DNA from: RGIG4097 sp964637515
Lineage (GTDB): Bacteria; Bacillota; Clostridia; Christensenellales; CAG-917
NCBI GenBank assembly: GCA_964637515.1
Contig: CAZWUI010000004.1
Location: 46,651-110,650 of the forward strand
DNA length: 64,000 bases
Reading direction: 5' to 3'
The notes under the pieces are model-generated. The model was not told where the DNA came from. It ran no database searches and was given only the letters and a program-made list of their open reading frames with translations. The position numbers and the translations under genes are program-made. The number at the start of each line of letters is the position of its first letter. Positions within the stretch are counted from its first letter, which is position 1. Positions 51,768 to 61,147 of this stretch are shown in pieces.

Positions 51768-52771
51768 AAGTGACAAGAGAAAAACATTTTGACGACTACG
51801 AAGCGCTCGTTATGCTTTTCGGTGAGTTGGACGGAAATGTTCAACGGATTGAAGACGCTTTCAACGTCAAGATTTTCACGGCAAGTTCTGCGATGAAAAT
51901 CTCGGGGGAAGAAGAAAACGTCGCGGATGCTATTTCCGCAATTGACGCAATCGTCACCCTCGCAAAAAAGGAAACCTTGACCACTCAACAGATTTGTATG
52001 GTCATAGATATGGTGAAAGGCGGACGCATCGCATCTTTGAACGACTTGCTCGGCACGGTCGCAATCACGTCGAAAGGCAAGATTATTCGCCCGAAATCCT
52101 TGGGACAAAAGGAATACGTGGACGCCATTCGCAAGAATAAAATCGTATTCGGCGTGGGACCTGCGGGTACGGGCAAAACCTATCTTGCGGTTGCGCTTGC
52201 GGTGTATGCGCTGAAAAATCACGACGTAGAGCGGATAATTCTCACTCGTCCCGCGGTGGAAGCGGGGGAGAAACTCGGATTTTTACCGGGCGACCTTGCG
52301 GACAAAGTCGATCCATATCTTCGTCCTATATACGACGCTTTGCAGGATATGATGGGCGCGGACGGATATATGAAGTATATCGAACGTGGAAATATCGAAA
52401 TCGCACCTCTTGCCTATATGCGCGGGCGCACGTTGAGCAACAGTTTCATCATTCTCGACGAGGCGCAAAACACCACCAAAGAGCAAATGAAAATGTTTCT
52501 GACTCGTATGGGGGAAGGGAGCAAAATCGTCGTCACGGGGGATATAACTCAAATCGACTTGCCCAGGCACGTAACGAGTGGTATGAAAGACGCAATCGAC
52601 GTGCTGAAAAACGTGCAAGACATCGAAGTCGTGCGTTTGAGTTACCGCGACGTAGTCCGTCACGAACTCGTTTCGCGCATAATCAAGGCGTACGAGGAAG
52701 CGGACGAAAGACGAGAAAAACAAAAGAATAATACCGACGGAATTTCCGACTCGGAGGATAATAATGATTGA
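51764..52771 (+). CDS. phoH: PhoH-like ATPase
   Basis: 335 residues. A KH-like N-terminal part, then the P-loop GPAGTGKTYLAVALAV, Walker B IILDEAQNTT and SKIVVTGDITQIDLP. PhoH proteins are often next to ybeY and era and are tied to RNA/ribosome metabolism. ATG overlaps the yqfD TGA (ATGA). Confidence 0.94.
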   Translation: MKVTREKHFDDYEALVMLFGELDGNVQRIEDAFNVKIFTASSAMKISGEEENVADAISAIDAIVTLAKKETLTTQQICMVIDMVKGGRIASLNDLLGTVAITSKGKIIRPKSLGQKEYVDAIRKNKIVFGVGPAGTGKTYLAVALAVYALKNHDVERIILTRPAVEAGEKLGFLPGDLADKVDPYLRPIYDALQDMMGADGYMKYIERGNIEIAPLAYMRGRTLSNSFIILDEAQNTTKEQMKMFLTRMGEGSKIVVTGDITQIDLPRHVTSGMKDAIDVLKNVQDIEVVRLSYRDVVRHELVSRIIKAYEEADERREKQKNNTDGISDSEDNND

Positions 52772-54239
52772 CGATATCAAAGAATTGACAACCAGTCAAA
52801 AAGAAAGAAAACTTAAAACGCAGAATATGTTCGTTGCGTTTGGCAAAACCCTGCCTTTAAGCATAGTCGCAATCGCAGGTATGTGCTTATACTCGATATT
52901 TATGACGGGGAATTTTCTCGGTGCGTTCACCCCTGAAAGCGGACTCGAAACCGCGGGGCGTTTCTGCATGGTCGGGCTGCTTATGCTCGCACTGTTTTTC
53001 GTCGTTTATCCGTATTCGGACAATGGCAAATTTGCGGTCAGGAATTTCACTCTAATCACGACGATGCTGATCATCACCTATATTGCTAGCATAACGACGG
53101 TACGCTATTTGAGCGTATACGTCATGCCCGTTGCGATAGCGTCCCTGATTTTGCTCGAACTCATTGACAGAAAAACCGCACTTTCGTCCACGGCTGTGCT
53201 TTGTATGCTACTTCTCGTATCTTACGTTTTCACCAATCAGACTACGAATAACGCATACGCACTCGACCTTGTCATAACGTCGGTGATTGCCAACGCATTT
53301 GGCGGAGTTGCAATATGTTTCTTCGTCAACAAGCACTTCACAAGACTCAAATTTTTGCTCGTCGCACTCGCGGGCGGACTCGTCGTCGTGCCTATCGTTG
53401 TGACTTGCACGATAACCGAAGGCAACTTCACCCTCGATATACTTTTCAACTCTCTTTGGGCGTATGGTTCTCAAGTGGTATCTGTGTTTGTGTTTATGCC
53501 TCTCGTCGCAATCTGCGAAGGTATCTTCAATATCGCGGACGACTTCAGACTGAACGAACTCACCAATCTCAATCATCCGCTTTTGAAACGTCTTGCAAGC
53601 GAAGCACCTGGCACGTTCAATCACTCCCTTGTCGTAGGCAATCTTGCCGAAGCGTGTGCGGAAGCGATAGGGGAAAATCCTCACCTTGCTCGTTGTGCGG
53701 CGTACTATCACGATATAGGCAAGTTGAAAGCGCCTATCTATTTCTCCGAAAATCAATCGACGTACAACCCCCACGACGAACTCATACCCGAAGTCAGCGT
53801 GAGTATGATCACGTCCCATACGCTTTTCGGTGAGATACTTGCAAATCAATACCACCTTCCCCCCGAAATCGTTGCGATTTGTCGCGAACACCACGGCACC
53901 GCACCCGTCGGATATTTCTATCGCAAGGCGTTGTCCTTGACGGAAGAAGGGGACCTTGCATCCGCAAACTACGCATATTCCGGACCAAAACCCCAAAGCA
54001 AAATTTCCGCAATCGTTATGGTGACGGACACAGTGGAAGCGGCGTGCAGAGCGAATATGCCCGACAACAAGGACGAATTTGTTGCGAAAATCAATAAACT
54101 CGTGGACGAAAAACTGGCGCTCGGACAATTCGACGAATGCCCGCTCACCATGCAGGATATAAGCACAATCAAGACGACGATAATCGAAGTCTTGCCCAGT
54201 ATTCACCACAGCAGAGTGTCTTACGAGAAGAAGAGATGA
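52764..54239 (+). CDS. 7TM-HD phosphohydrolase (YqfF/PgpH), short form
   Basis: 491 residues. About seven membrane helices occupy residues 28-250, followed by an HD domain with His316-Asp317 in YYHDIGKLKAP and further ligands in SHTLFGEIL and REHHGTAP. PgpH hydrolyses cyclic di-AMP. The family protein in Bacillus has about 700 residues with a large extracellular 7TMR-HDED domain before the last membrane helices; that domain is missing here. It overlaps phoH by 8 nt and ybeY by 4 nt. Confidence 0.9.
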   Translation: MIDDIKELTTSQKERKLKTQNMFVAFGKTLPLSIVAIAGMCLYSIFMTGNFLGAFTPESGLETAGRFCMVGLLMLALFFVVYPYSDNGKFAVRNFTLITTMLIITYIASITTVRYLSVYVMPVAIASLILLELIDRKTALSSTAVLCMLLLVSYVFTNQTTNNAYALDLVITSVIANAFGGVAICFFVNKHFTRLKFLLVALAGGLVVVPIVVTCTITEGNFTLDILFNSLWAYGSQVVSVFVFMPLVAICEGIFNIADDFRLNELTNLNHPLLKRLASEAPGTFNHSLVVGNLAEACAEAIGENPHLARCAAYYHDIGKLKAPIYFSENQSTYNPHDELIPEVSVSMITSHTLFGEILANQYHLPPEIVAICREHHGTAPVGYFYRKALSLTEEGDLASANYAYSGPKPQSKISAIVMVTDTVEAACRANMPDNKDEFVAKINKLVDEKLALGQFDECPLTMQDISTIKTTIIEVLPSIHHSRVSYEKKR

Positions 54240-54703
54240 TTAGAACAAACGGCGTGAAATTCAAGGAAAAAAGGCTCATGAAAGCCGTTGAAAAAGCGGT
54301 TTTCTCTGCGCTCGGTCAGGATAATTTTTTCGTGACGGATATCGACGTCGTGGACGAAGATACCATAAAGGCATATAACCGCGAGCAAAGAAACGTGGAC
54401 TCGGTCACCGACGTGTTGAGTTTTCCGTACTTCGAGAAAATGACCTTGCCAAAGTCTATCGACGACTTTTCCGACGACGACTTCGACGGAAAAAGAGTTA
54501 TGCTCGGCAGTCTTATGATATGCAGAAAGCGCGCGGAAGAGCAGGCGAAAGAGTACGGGCACTCCTATGACAGAGAAATCGGCTTTTTGACTTGTCACGG
54601 ACTTTTGCACCTTCTCGGTTTCGACCATATTGAAAAGTGCGACGAAGAAGTTATGATGCCACTTCAAGAAAAAATTATGAATAGCGTTCATCTTTATAGA
54701 TAA
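54236..54703 (+). CDS. ybeY: Endoribonuclease YbeY
   Basis: 155 residues. Zinc site HGLLHLLGFDH and VTDVLSFPY are the family motifs. YbeY acts in 16S rRNA 3'-end maturation and 70S quality control. ATG at 54236 overlaps the HD-protein TGA (ATGA) with GAAGAAGAG upstream; the longer frame from 54137 is not likely. Confidence 0.94.
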   Translation: MIRTNGVKFKEKRLMKAVEKAVFSALGQDNFFVTDIDVVDEDTIKAYNREQRNVDSVTDVLSFPYFEKMTLPKSIDDFSDDDFDGKRVMLGSLMICRKRAEEQAKEYGHSYDREIGFLTCHGLLHLLGFDHIEKCDEEVMMPLQEKIMNSVHLYR

Positions 54704-54716
54704 ACACGGTAGGAAA

Positions 54717-55625
54717 ATGAAATCAGGATTTATTTGTATCACGGGGCTTGCTAACGCAGGCAAATCAACTCTCATTAACTCCCTTGTCGGAGAGAAAGTC
54801 GCAATCGTATCTTGGCGTCCGCAGACAACGAGAAATAAGATTCTCGGAATCGTAAACGGCGAAAAGAGCGGAGAAGAATATCAAATGGTATTCATCGACA
54901 CCCCCGGCATTCACGAAACGAGAAATCATCTCGGAGAATATATGATGAAGTCCGTCGAGTCGGGCATGAAAGACGTGGACGGCATTTTGTACGTCATCGA
55001 CACCGCAAAGGGCATTCAAAAGGAAGACTACGAGTTTTTCGAGAAGAATGCGGATAGGGATAACGTCGTCGTCATTCTCAACAAGGAAGACTCCGTCACA
55101 AAACAAACCATGCTCGACGCATTGCAAAAACTCACCGCATTTCCTTTCATCAAAGCGGTTGTGCCGGCGTCCGCAAAGAAAGCGCAAAACCTCGAACCCG
55201 TCCTTGACGAACTTTTCGATATGCTCCCCGAAGGAGAGAGATTTTTCCCCGAAGATATGTTCACGGACAGTTCAATGCGTTTTATGGCGGCGGAAATCAT
55301 TCGCGAAAAGGCACTCTACCTGCTCGACAAGGAAATTCCTTACGGTATCGGCGTGTATATCAACAAGTTCGAGATGAGAGAAGATAAACCCATCTACGAT
55401 ATAGACGCGGACGTCATCGTCGAAAGACCGTCCCATAAGGCTATCGTCATAGGCAAGGGCGGTGCGACTCTCAAACAAATCGCAAGCGGTGCAAGAAAAG
55501 ACCTTGAAGAATTGACGGGGGAGAAAGTTTTTCTCACTCTCTACGTGAAAGTCAAACCCGATTGGCGCAATAGCGATTATCTCATGCGTGAACTCGGCTA
55601 CGACGTCAAGGACCTCAAAAAATAA
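54717..55625 (+). CDS. era: GTPase Era
   Basis: 302 residues. G1 GLANAGKST (the usual GRPNVGKST is altered but keeps GxxxxGKST), G2 RPQTTRNKI, G3 DTPGIHE, G4 NKED, and the C-terminal KH domain with IVIGKGGATLKQI. Era binds the 3' end of 16S rRNA and helps 30S assembly. 13 nt after ybeY; its TAA overlaps the ATG of recO. Confidence 0.95.
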   Translation: MKSGFICITGLANAGKSTLINSLVGEKVAIVSWRPQTTRNKILGIVNGEKSGEEYQMVFIDTPGIHETRNHLGEYMMKSVESGMKDVDGILYVIDTAKGIQKEDYEFFEKNADRDNVVVILNKEDSVTKQTMLDALQKLTAFPFIKAVVPASAKKAQNLEPVLDELFDMLPEGERFFPEDMFTDSSMRFMAAEIIREKALYLLDKEIPYGIGVYINKFEMREDKPIYDIDADVIVERPSHKAIVIGKGGATLKQIASGARKDLEELTGEKVFLTLYVKVKPDWRNSDYLMRELGYDVKDLKK

Positions 55626-56323
55626 TGGAAGCAAAGAAAGTCACGGCAATTGTAACGCGGGCGGTACGCTACAACGAAACGGATATGATTTTGACTCTCG
55701 TATCCATCGAAGAAGGCAAACTCACCGCAACCGCAAAAGGCTGTCTGAAACCAAAGGCAAAATTGCGCTACTCGGCAGAGCCTATGAATTTCGGGGAGTA
55801 TATGCTTGCGGGAAAGAGCAATCGCTATGTGGTTGCGGATTGCGCACAGATTGAGAGTTTTATGCCTCTCACTCTCGAAATCGACAAGTACTATTCGGCG
55901 TCGTATATTCTCGAAGCACTGACGAAGTTGTCTCCTGAAAGTCAACCGAAGTTGTTTTTGCACGCTATCGAAACACTGAAAGGTATGGCGTATGAAAACG
56001 TCGGTGCGGAAGAAGGGATGACGAAATTCTTGTTGCACGCACTCTCCGACAACGGTTACAACCTTGACTTTTCGACGTGCAACGTATGCAAATGCGTGCT
56101 TGACGGAGAAGCGGTATTTTCCGAAAGGGACGGTATCGTATGTCCGCACTGTGCGGGTTTCGACGGCATAGTCATAGACAAAAATTTGCGGGCGTATCTT
56201 GCGGGTGAAAACCAAGATATACCCAATGCACTCAAAACAAACGCTAATCTCATTTTGAGCGACGTGGCATACTCTATGCTCGGACTCAAAATGAGCAAAC
56301 ACTATTTTACGGAGCAAATATGA
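55625..56323 (+). CDS. recO: DNA repair protein RecO
   Basis: 232 residues. OB-fold N-terminus (VTRAVRYNETDMILTLVS) and a zinc site CNVC plus CPHC. RecO loads RecA with RecR and anneals DNA. It overlaps era by one base and the next gene by four bases. Confidence 0.93.
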   Translation: MEAKKVTAIVTRAVRYNETDMILTLVSIEEGKLTATAKGCLKPKAKLRYSAEPMNFGEYMLAGKSNRYVVADCAQIESFMPLTLEIDKYYSASYILEALTKLSPESQPKLFLHAIETLKGMAYENVGAEEGMTKFLLHALSDNGYNLDFSTCNVCKCVLDGEAVFSERDGIVCPHCAGFDGIVIDKNLRAYLAGENQDIPNALKTNANLILSDVAYSMLGLKMSKHYFTEQI

Positions 56324-58137
56324 AAAAAATCGCAACACTCATCATCGCAACGATTCTCGCAGTCAGTTTCGTCGTAGGCTTCGCAGCCTGCAACAAAACG
56401 GACAAGGACGCACCCATCGACCTTCTCGAAATCTACACAAACGATCTTTCGCAAGGGGAGTTTACGTCCTACGAAACCGTGATTTCCGCACTTCCTGACG
56501 GTTGGGGACTCTACGCTCCCGGAAAGTCGAGCAGTGCATACAAAAACTCGGATAGCGGTTATCTTTCGGATATCGACGCTTTCGTGCTCAGCAAAACCGT
56601 GGGGAGCAACACCATACTCACCATTATGAAATGCGGAGCGAGCGACGTCACATTCCCTGAAAACCTTGCGATCAACGCATTGAGAGTGAAAAACGGCGTG
56701 GTCGTGTTGAAAGACGTCAACGGCGATATTTCAATATGCAACGTGCAAAACGGCGGAGTCATCATTCCGCGCGGTGTGATTTCCGGACTCACGAGCAGTG
56801 ATACCATTGACAAAGCGGTCAAGATTTTGTCAGAAGACCTCATCGCAGTCAATCCCAAATTCGACAAAAACGCAACGTCGAATAAAGATTACACCACCAT
56901 TTATCGCATATCTACGGGAAGCCCCGTTGTCAGAATCAAAAACGCAGGCGGAGATATAAGTTGTCTTGCAGGTTTCGACCATGATTTCATCGTGTCCACA
57001 GACACGAAAGAGGATAGTGTCGAAGTGTCCAGAATTTTCAAAATTCCTGCGACCGCAACCGCACTCACTACCTACGATGGCACTGAATACGGCTACTATC
57101 CCGACAACGGCAACGACGAATATTACAACGAAATAACCTATATGGGCGGTGGCAAATTCTTCATCCACGAGGACTGGCAAGTGGACGTCGAAGAAAATAA
57201 GGACGCCGATTACGACTATCAATACAACGGCACCTACTATAAGGCGTATCGCTATATCTACGATGCAAATTCCGACACCAGAAAAGCATTCGTATCCGAC
57301 TACTATTTCCTCAACCTGTCCAACAAATACTACGGTTCCGAGCGCACGGGTATCTCCGCAAAATCCATTCTCAACGACGGATATTACTATGCGACTTACT
57401 GTATCATCGTTGATAGCAACAAAAACGGCTACTACGACCAATTCATACTCGACGAGAAATTCAATATTGTGGCGTCTCTTTCGGGCAATCTCGGCGTGAG
57501 CGTCGGCGACGTCGAAAACGCAAAAGAGATTTCCTATTTCGATTTGGCACTTGCGTACGTGGACGAAATCGGGGTAGTCCCCCTTCCGTCGAGCGGACTT
57601 CGCGCAGTGGATAGAAACGGCAATGTCATCTTTGAAGATAAGTCCGTAGTCGTCACTGCGGCGGCGTACAATAGCGGAATGATCATCGCATCAAAACAAA
57701 ATGCAAACGGCGATATAGTCTACGGCGCATACAACCTTGACGGTCAAAGAGTCGCTGATTTCAAGTATACGAGCATTGATCCTTTCCTCGGATATTACAC
57801 GATAGCGGTCAACAACGGCAAAGCGGTCCTTCTCTCGAAAGACGGTAAGGAAGTCGAGAAAATGAGCGATAATTCCGTGCCTCTTGCGGATATGGCGAAA
57901 ACGTCGTCCAAGACGAATATCTACAAACTCGGTTGCTATATGTACACCGAAAAGAGAGACGGCACGTCCTACTTTGGCATCAAAAACCTCAATGCAAACG
58001 TCGAAAATAACGTAATCATAGAAGCAAATATGATCACGGGAAGTCTGTTGTATTCCCCTGATGGAAGTCCTGCGGACGTTTTCGTGTTTGCGAAATACAA
58101 TGAAAACGACACCTTTGCGGTGTACAAACTCAAATGA
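56320..58137 (+). CDS. Large lipoprotein, beta-repeat (propeller-like), function unknown
   Basis: 605 residues. Lipoprotein signal peptide with lipobox FAAC; the mature protein is all-beta with repeated blade-like stretches (for example RAVDRNGNVIFEDKS, NLDGQRVADFKYTS), compatible with an extracytoplasmic WG/propeller-type protein. No known family. Its ATG and stop overlap recO (ATGA) and the sua5 start (ATGA), so it is locked in the operon. Confidence 0.7.
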   Translation: MKKIATLIIATILAVSFVVGFAACNKTDKDAPIDLLEIYTNDLSQGEFTSYETVISALPDGWGLYAPGKSSSAYKNSDSGYLSDIDAFVLSKTVGSNTILTIMKCGASDVTFPENLAINALRVKNGVVVLKDVNGDISICNVQNGGVIIPRGVISGLTSSDTIDKAVKILSEDLIAVNPKFDKNATSNKDYTTIYRISTGSPVVRIKNAGGDISCLAGFDHDFIVSTDTKEDSVEVSRIFKIPATATALTTYDGTEYGYYPDNGNDEYYNEITYMGGGKFFIHEDWQVDVEENKDADYDYQYNGTYYKAYRYIYDANSDTRKAFVSDYYFLNLSNKYYGSERTGISAKSILNDGYYYATYCIIVDSNKNGYYDQFILDEKFNIVASLSGNLGVSVGDVENAKEISYFDLALAYVDEIGVVPLPSSGLRAVDRNGNVIFEDKSVVVTAAAYNSGMIIASKQNANGDIVYGAYNLDGQRVADFKYTSIDPFLGYYTIAVNNGKAVLLSKDGKEVEKMSDNSVPLADMAKTSSKTNIYKLGCYMYTEKRDGTSYFGIKNLNANVENNVIIEANMITGSLLYSPDGSPADVFVFAKYNENDTFAVYKLK

Positions 58138-59114
58138 CGGAAATACTAAAAGCGCAGGACGGACTCGACCGCGCGGTGCAACTCATCAAACAGGGCGACT
58201 TGGTCGTTTTTCCCACCGAAACCGTATACGGACTCGGTGCGGATGCCTTTAACGCGGAAGCGGTGAAAAAGATTTTCGTGGCAAAGGGTAGACCGCAGGA
58301 CAATCCGCTCATCGTGCATATCTCGTCGATTGATGAAGTGAAAGAAATCGCAACGGATATTCCCGACGCTTTCTACAAAATAGCGGAAAAGTATATGCCC
58401 GGTCCCATCTCCGTCATCTTGAAAAAGAGCGACAAAATTCCTTACGCCGTCACGGCGGGGGGAGAAACGGTTGCGGTGCGTATGCCGTCAAATCCCTACA
58501 CGAGAGAATTGATTGCAAGAAGTGCGCCCTTGGCGGCTCCGTCCGCAAACAAGAGCAAACACGTATCACCAACGAGCGCACAACACGTCTACGACGATTT
58601 GAACGGAGAAGTGAAACTCATTCTTGACGACGGTCCTTGCTCTGTCGGTATCGAAAGCACAGTGTTCGATTTGACCACGGATACGCCTACCATTTTACGT
58701 CCGGGTGCGATAACCGCGGAAATGCTATCCGAAATCGTAGGGGACGTCAATGAAAACGGAAAAGTCATCAAAATCGCAAAATCCCCCGGAATGAAATATA
58801 CCCACTATGCGCCGAAAGTGGAAACCGTCGTTGCAGAGAATATCGAGCACGCAGTTTGCGAATACGACAAGAGCGTAAAGGACGGCAAAAATCCCGTTCT
58901 TGTGTTCAGGGACGTCTACCGCGACAAGACGGAAGATAGGAATATCATCGACCTCGGAATTACCGCGGAAGACTATGCACGCAACGTTTATTCCGCTTTG
59001 AGAAAGGCGGAAAATATCTACGATGAAATCATCGTCGAAAAACTCGACGGTAGCGGAATTGAATTTTCGGTCATGAATAGAGTGATGAAAGCCGCGTCAA
59101 ACAGGGTTGTGTGA
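58134..59114 (+). CDS. ywlC: L-threonylcarbamoyladenylate synthase (Sua5/YwlC)
   Basis: 326 residues. YrdC domain with VVFPTETVYGLGADAF, KGRPQDNPLIVH, AVRMPSNP and SAPLAAPSANKS, then the Sua5 C-terminal domain (KYTHYAPKVET). It makes threonylcarbamoyl-AMP for t6A37 of tRNA. ATG overlaps the preceding TGA. Confidence 0.95.
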   Translation: MTEILKAQDGLDRAVQLIKQGDLVVFPTETVYGLGADAFNAEAVKKIFVAKGRPQDNPLIVHISSIDEVKEIATDIPDAFYKIAEKYMPGPISVILKKSDKIPYAVTAGGETVAVRMPSNPYTRELIARSAPLAAPSANKSKHVSPTSAQHVYDDLNGEVKLILDDGPCSVGIESTVFDLTTDTPTILRPGAITAEMLSEIVGDVNENGKVIKIAKSPGMKYTHYAPKVETVVAENIEHAVCEYDKSVKDGKNPVLVFRDVYRDKTEDRNIIDLGITAEDYARNVYSALRKAENIYDEIIVEKLDGSGIEFSVMNRVMKAASNRVV

Positions 59115-59115
59115 T

Positions 59116-59562
59116 ATGAAAGTCACCTTCGTTTGCGTCGGGAATATGTGCAGGAGTCCGCTTGTCGCAAGACTCTTCGAGGTGTATGCGCAAAGCCAAA
59201 ACTTCGATTGCGAGACAGACAGCGCAGGACTTATGGACCACAAAGTTGCGCAGTCTGAAAATTCGGTGGCGGTCTTGAAAGAAATGGGGATAACTCCAAA
59301 GGCGCATACGTCCAAACTCATCACGAAAACGCTTGTCGATGAAAGCGATTTGATTGTCGCAATGACGGACAGGATAAGGGATAAGTTGATTGAAAAATTC
59401 GACTGCTCGGATAAAGTCGTGTCTTTGTCGGACGACAGACTTCTCGGCAAAGAAGTGGACGACCCGTACGGATTTGATATGACGACTTATCGCGAAGTCG
59501 GGAAAGACCTCGCGCGCGCGTGTCCTTATATATTAACGCTCCTGCGCAAAAGGATGGTATAA
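59116..59562 (+). CDS. Low-molecular-weight protein phosphatase (YwlE-like)
   Basis: 148 residues from the ATG at 59116. The catalytic loop CVGNMCRSP (CX5R) and the acid DDPYG fit the family. YwlE in Bacillus removes phosphate from arginine; with sua5 upstream the order ywlC-ywlE-like is conserved. A TTG at 59107 would add three residues. No strong Shine-Dalgarno; likely coupled to sua5. Confidence 0.9.
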   Translation: MKVTFVCVGNMCRSPLVARLFEVYAQSQNFDCETDSAGLMDHKVAQSENSVAVLKEMGITPKAHTSKLITKTLVDESDLIVAMTDRIRDKLIEKFDCSDKVVSLSDDRLLGKEVDDPYGFDMTTYREVGKDLARACPYILTLLRKRMV

Positions 59563-59619
59563 AATCACAAAAACTATATTTTAACGATTGAAATCGGTGC
59601 GATTAAGCACCGATTTCGT

Positions 59620-60096
59620 TTATAATCCGTTCAGAAGTTCTTTGAAAATCTTGATATGTATTTCTTCGTCGAGGATTATTCTTTCGAGAAGGAGTTTTAC
59701 GTTTTCTTGAGATAGGTTGAGAATGGTGCGCTCATAGTTGAGTATCGCAGTTTCTTCCGCCATTATGTTCTGTTGCAGAAATTTCCGCGGATCGAGAGTG
59801 TAGTTGACGAAACTTCCGTTCCAATAAGTCCGCCCGCCGACGACGGGGTATCCGCCTAGTGCGTGAATGCACTCTCCGAGAATGTCGAAGTGTTTCATTT
59901 CGTTTTTCGCAATTCCGATGAGAGCGGACGAGAGTTTGTCGTCTTTTGATATGAAGTGCTGAAAAGAGTAGGTCATGACTGCCGTCGTTTCGCTCGACGG
60001 TCCGCCGAAAGACTGCATAAGCAACTTGCCGTCCGCTACGTTTTCTTCAACGTGTATTTCGGGATAGGGCAGTTCACTGCCGAAAATTTCTTGCAT
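59620..60096 (-). CDS. Ferritin-like diiron/dimanganese protein
   Basis: 158 residues from the ATG at 60096 (AGGAGG 5 nt upstream); the frame extends to 60183 but that start lacks a good site. Four-helix ferritin-like pattern with metal ligands in SSETTAV, KNEMKHFDILGE, AEETAILNYER and DEEIHIKIF. It resembles manganese-catalase/CotJC- or bacterioferritin-type small proteins; metal and activity are uncertain. A weak promoter (TTCACC, 18 nt, TATACT) lies upstream. Confidence 0.75.
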   Translation of the reverse strand: MQEIFGSELPYPEIHVEENVADGKLLMQSFGGPSSETTAVMTYSFQHFISKDDKLSSALIGIAKNEMKHFDILGECIHALGGYPVVGGRTYWNGSFVNYTLDPRKFLQQNIMAEETAILNYERTILNLSQENVKLLLERIILDEEIHIKIFKELLNGL

Positions 60097-60176
60097 GGCA
60101 ACCTCCTGAAACAGTATACGCACCACCTTCGTCAAAGGTGAAAAAAATCGTCTTTCAAACAATTTATTGTTTTTGC

Positions 60177-60205
60177 TTGCCAAAAGCCGTCTACTATGCT
60201 AAAAT
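60177..60205 (+). promoter_or_regulatory. Promoter of secG
   Basis: TTGCCA, 17-nt spacer, TAAAAT, 29 nt before the ATG. Confidence 0.75.
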
Positions 60206-60233
60206 CACATAGTAAATTTTGTGGAGGTAAAAA

Positions 60234-60563
60234 ATGCTTAATTCGTTCTTCAACAGCGTATTGGCAGCAGCGGACTCTTTCATCAGCAACCCCGGTGGTT
60301 CGATTCCGCAGGACGTCAGGCAAGCTGTCACAATGGCATTTATGATATTGATGATGATCGCGTCAATCGCAATGATCATCATCGTTTTGATGCAAAAAGG
60401 TACTCAAGACAACGTCGGAGTTATCACCGGTGCGTCGGATACGTACTACGGCAAAAACAAGGCGAAAGGCAAAGAAGGAATCTTGAAAAAGGTCACGTTC
60501 GCACTCTTTGCATTCATCATCGTCTGCGCAGTCATAGCATTTGTCGTTGCAACCGTAGCGTAA
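60234..60563 (+). CDS. secG: Preprotein translocase subunit SecG
   Basis: 109 residues with two membrane helices and the SecG core LMQKGTQDNVGVITGASDTY between them. The N-terminal extension before the first helix (about 30 residues) is longer than usual. SecG assists SecYE in protein export. Start ATG follows TGGAGG. A strong terminator follows. Confidence 0.9.
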   Translation: MLNSFFNSVLAAADSFISNPGGSIPQDVRQAVTMAFMILMMIASIAMIIIVLMQKGTQDNVGVITGASDTYYGKNKAKGKEGILKKVTFALFAFIIVCAVIAFVVATVA

Positions 60564-60576
60564 TCTCGTCACTACA

Positions 60577-60616
60577 ACGGCTCCGATTAGCATTGAAATC
60601 GGAGCCGTTTTTTTAT
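60577..60616 (+). terminator. Intrinsic terminator after secG
   Basis: A 13-bp stem AACGGCTCCGATT/AATCGGAGCCGTT with a T run. Confidence 0.9.
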
Positions 60617-60672
60617 ACGCACTCCGTCAGACGAATATTATCGCTCATCAGGGGCGAAAATCAAAGGACAGT

Positions 60673-61125
60673 ATGAAAATAATTGCCGAAAACAGAAAAG
60701 CGTATCACGATTATTTCGTCGAAGATACGTATGAGGCGGGGATTGTTCTCGTTGGTTGCGAGGTCAAATCCATCCGTCAAGGTGCGGTCAATCTCCGCGA
60801 CAGTTTCGCCGTGATCAAAAACGGCGAAGTTTTCGTCGTGGGCATGCACGTCGCTCCCTACAAAATGGGCAGTTATTACAATGCAGACTCCAAAAGAAAT
60901 CGCAAACTCCTTCTCAATAAAAGCGAGATTAGGAAACTCAAAGCCAAAGTCGAGCAGAAAGGCTATACGCTCGTCCCTCTCAAAATCTACTTCAAAGACG
61001 CTCTAGTCAAAGTCGAACTCGGTGTTTGCAAAGGCAAGGAACTCCACGACAAGAGAGAGGCGATAAAGCGTAAGGAAGAGGATAGAAAACTCGACAGAAT
61101 AAAGAAAGAATACAATTTTAAGTAG
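60673..61125 (+). CDS. smpB: SsrA-binding protein SmpB
   Basis: 150 residues. Beta-barrel core with NRKAYHDYFVEDTYEAGIVL and GCEVKSIRQGAVNL, and a basic C-terminal tail (IKKEYNFK). It brings tmRNA to stalled ribosomes. The usual rnr gene is absent between secG and smpB; no ssrA gene is seen downstream. A weak promoter (TATTAT at 60637-60642) and AAAGGAC precede it. metY begins 22 nt later. Confidence 0.95.
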   Translation: MKIIAENRKAYHDYFVEDTYEAGIVLVGCEVKSIRQGAVNLRDSFAVIKNGEVFVVGMHVAPYKMGSYYNADSKRNRKLLLNKSEIRKLKAKVEQKGYTLVPLKIYFKDALVKVELGVCKGKELHDKREAIKRKEEDRKLDRIKKEYNFK

Positions 61126-61147
61126 TCGAAAGACTAAAGAGGTAAAT

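Noticed and set aside
61126..61147. SAM riboswitch before metY
   Set aside because: Only 22 nt separate smpB and metY, with no riboswitch fold possible.
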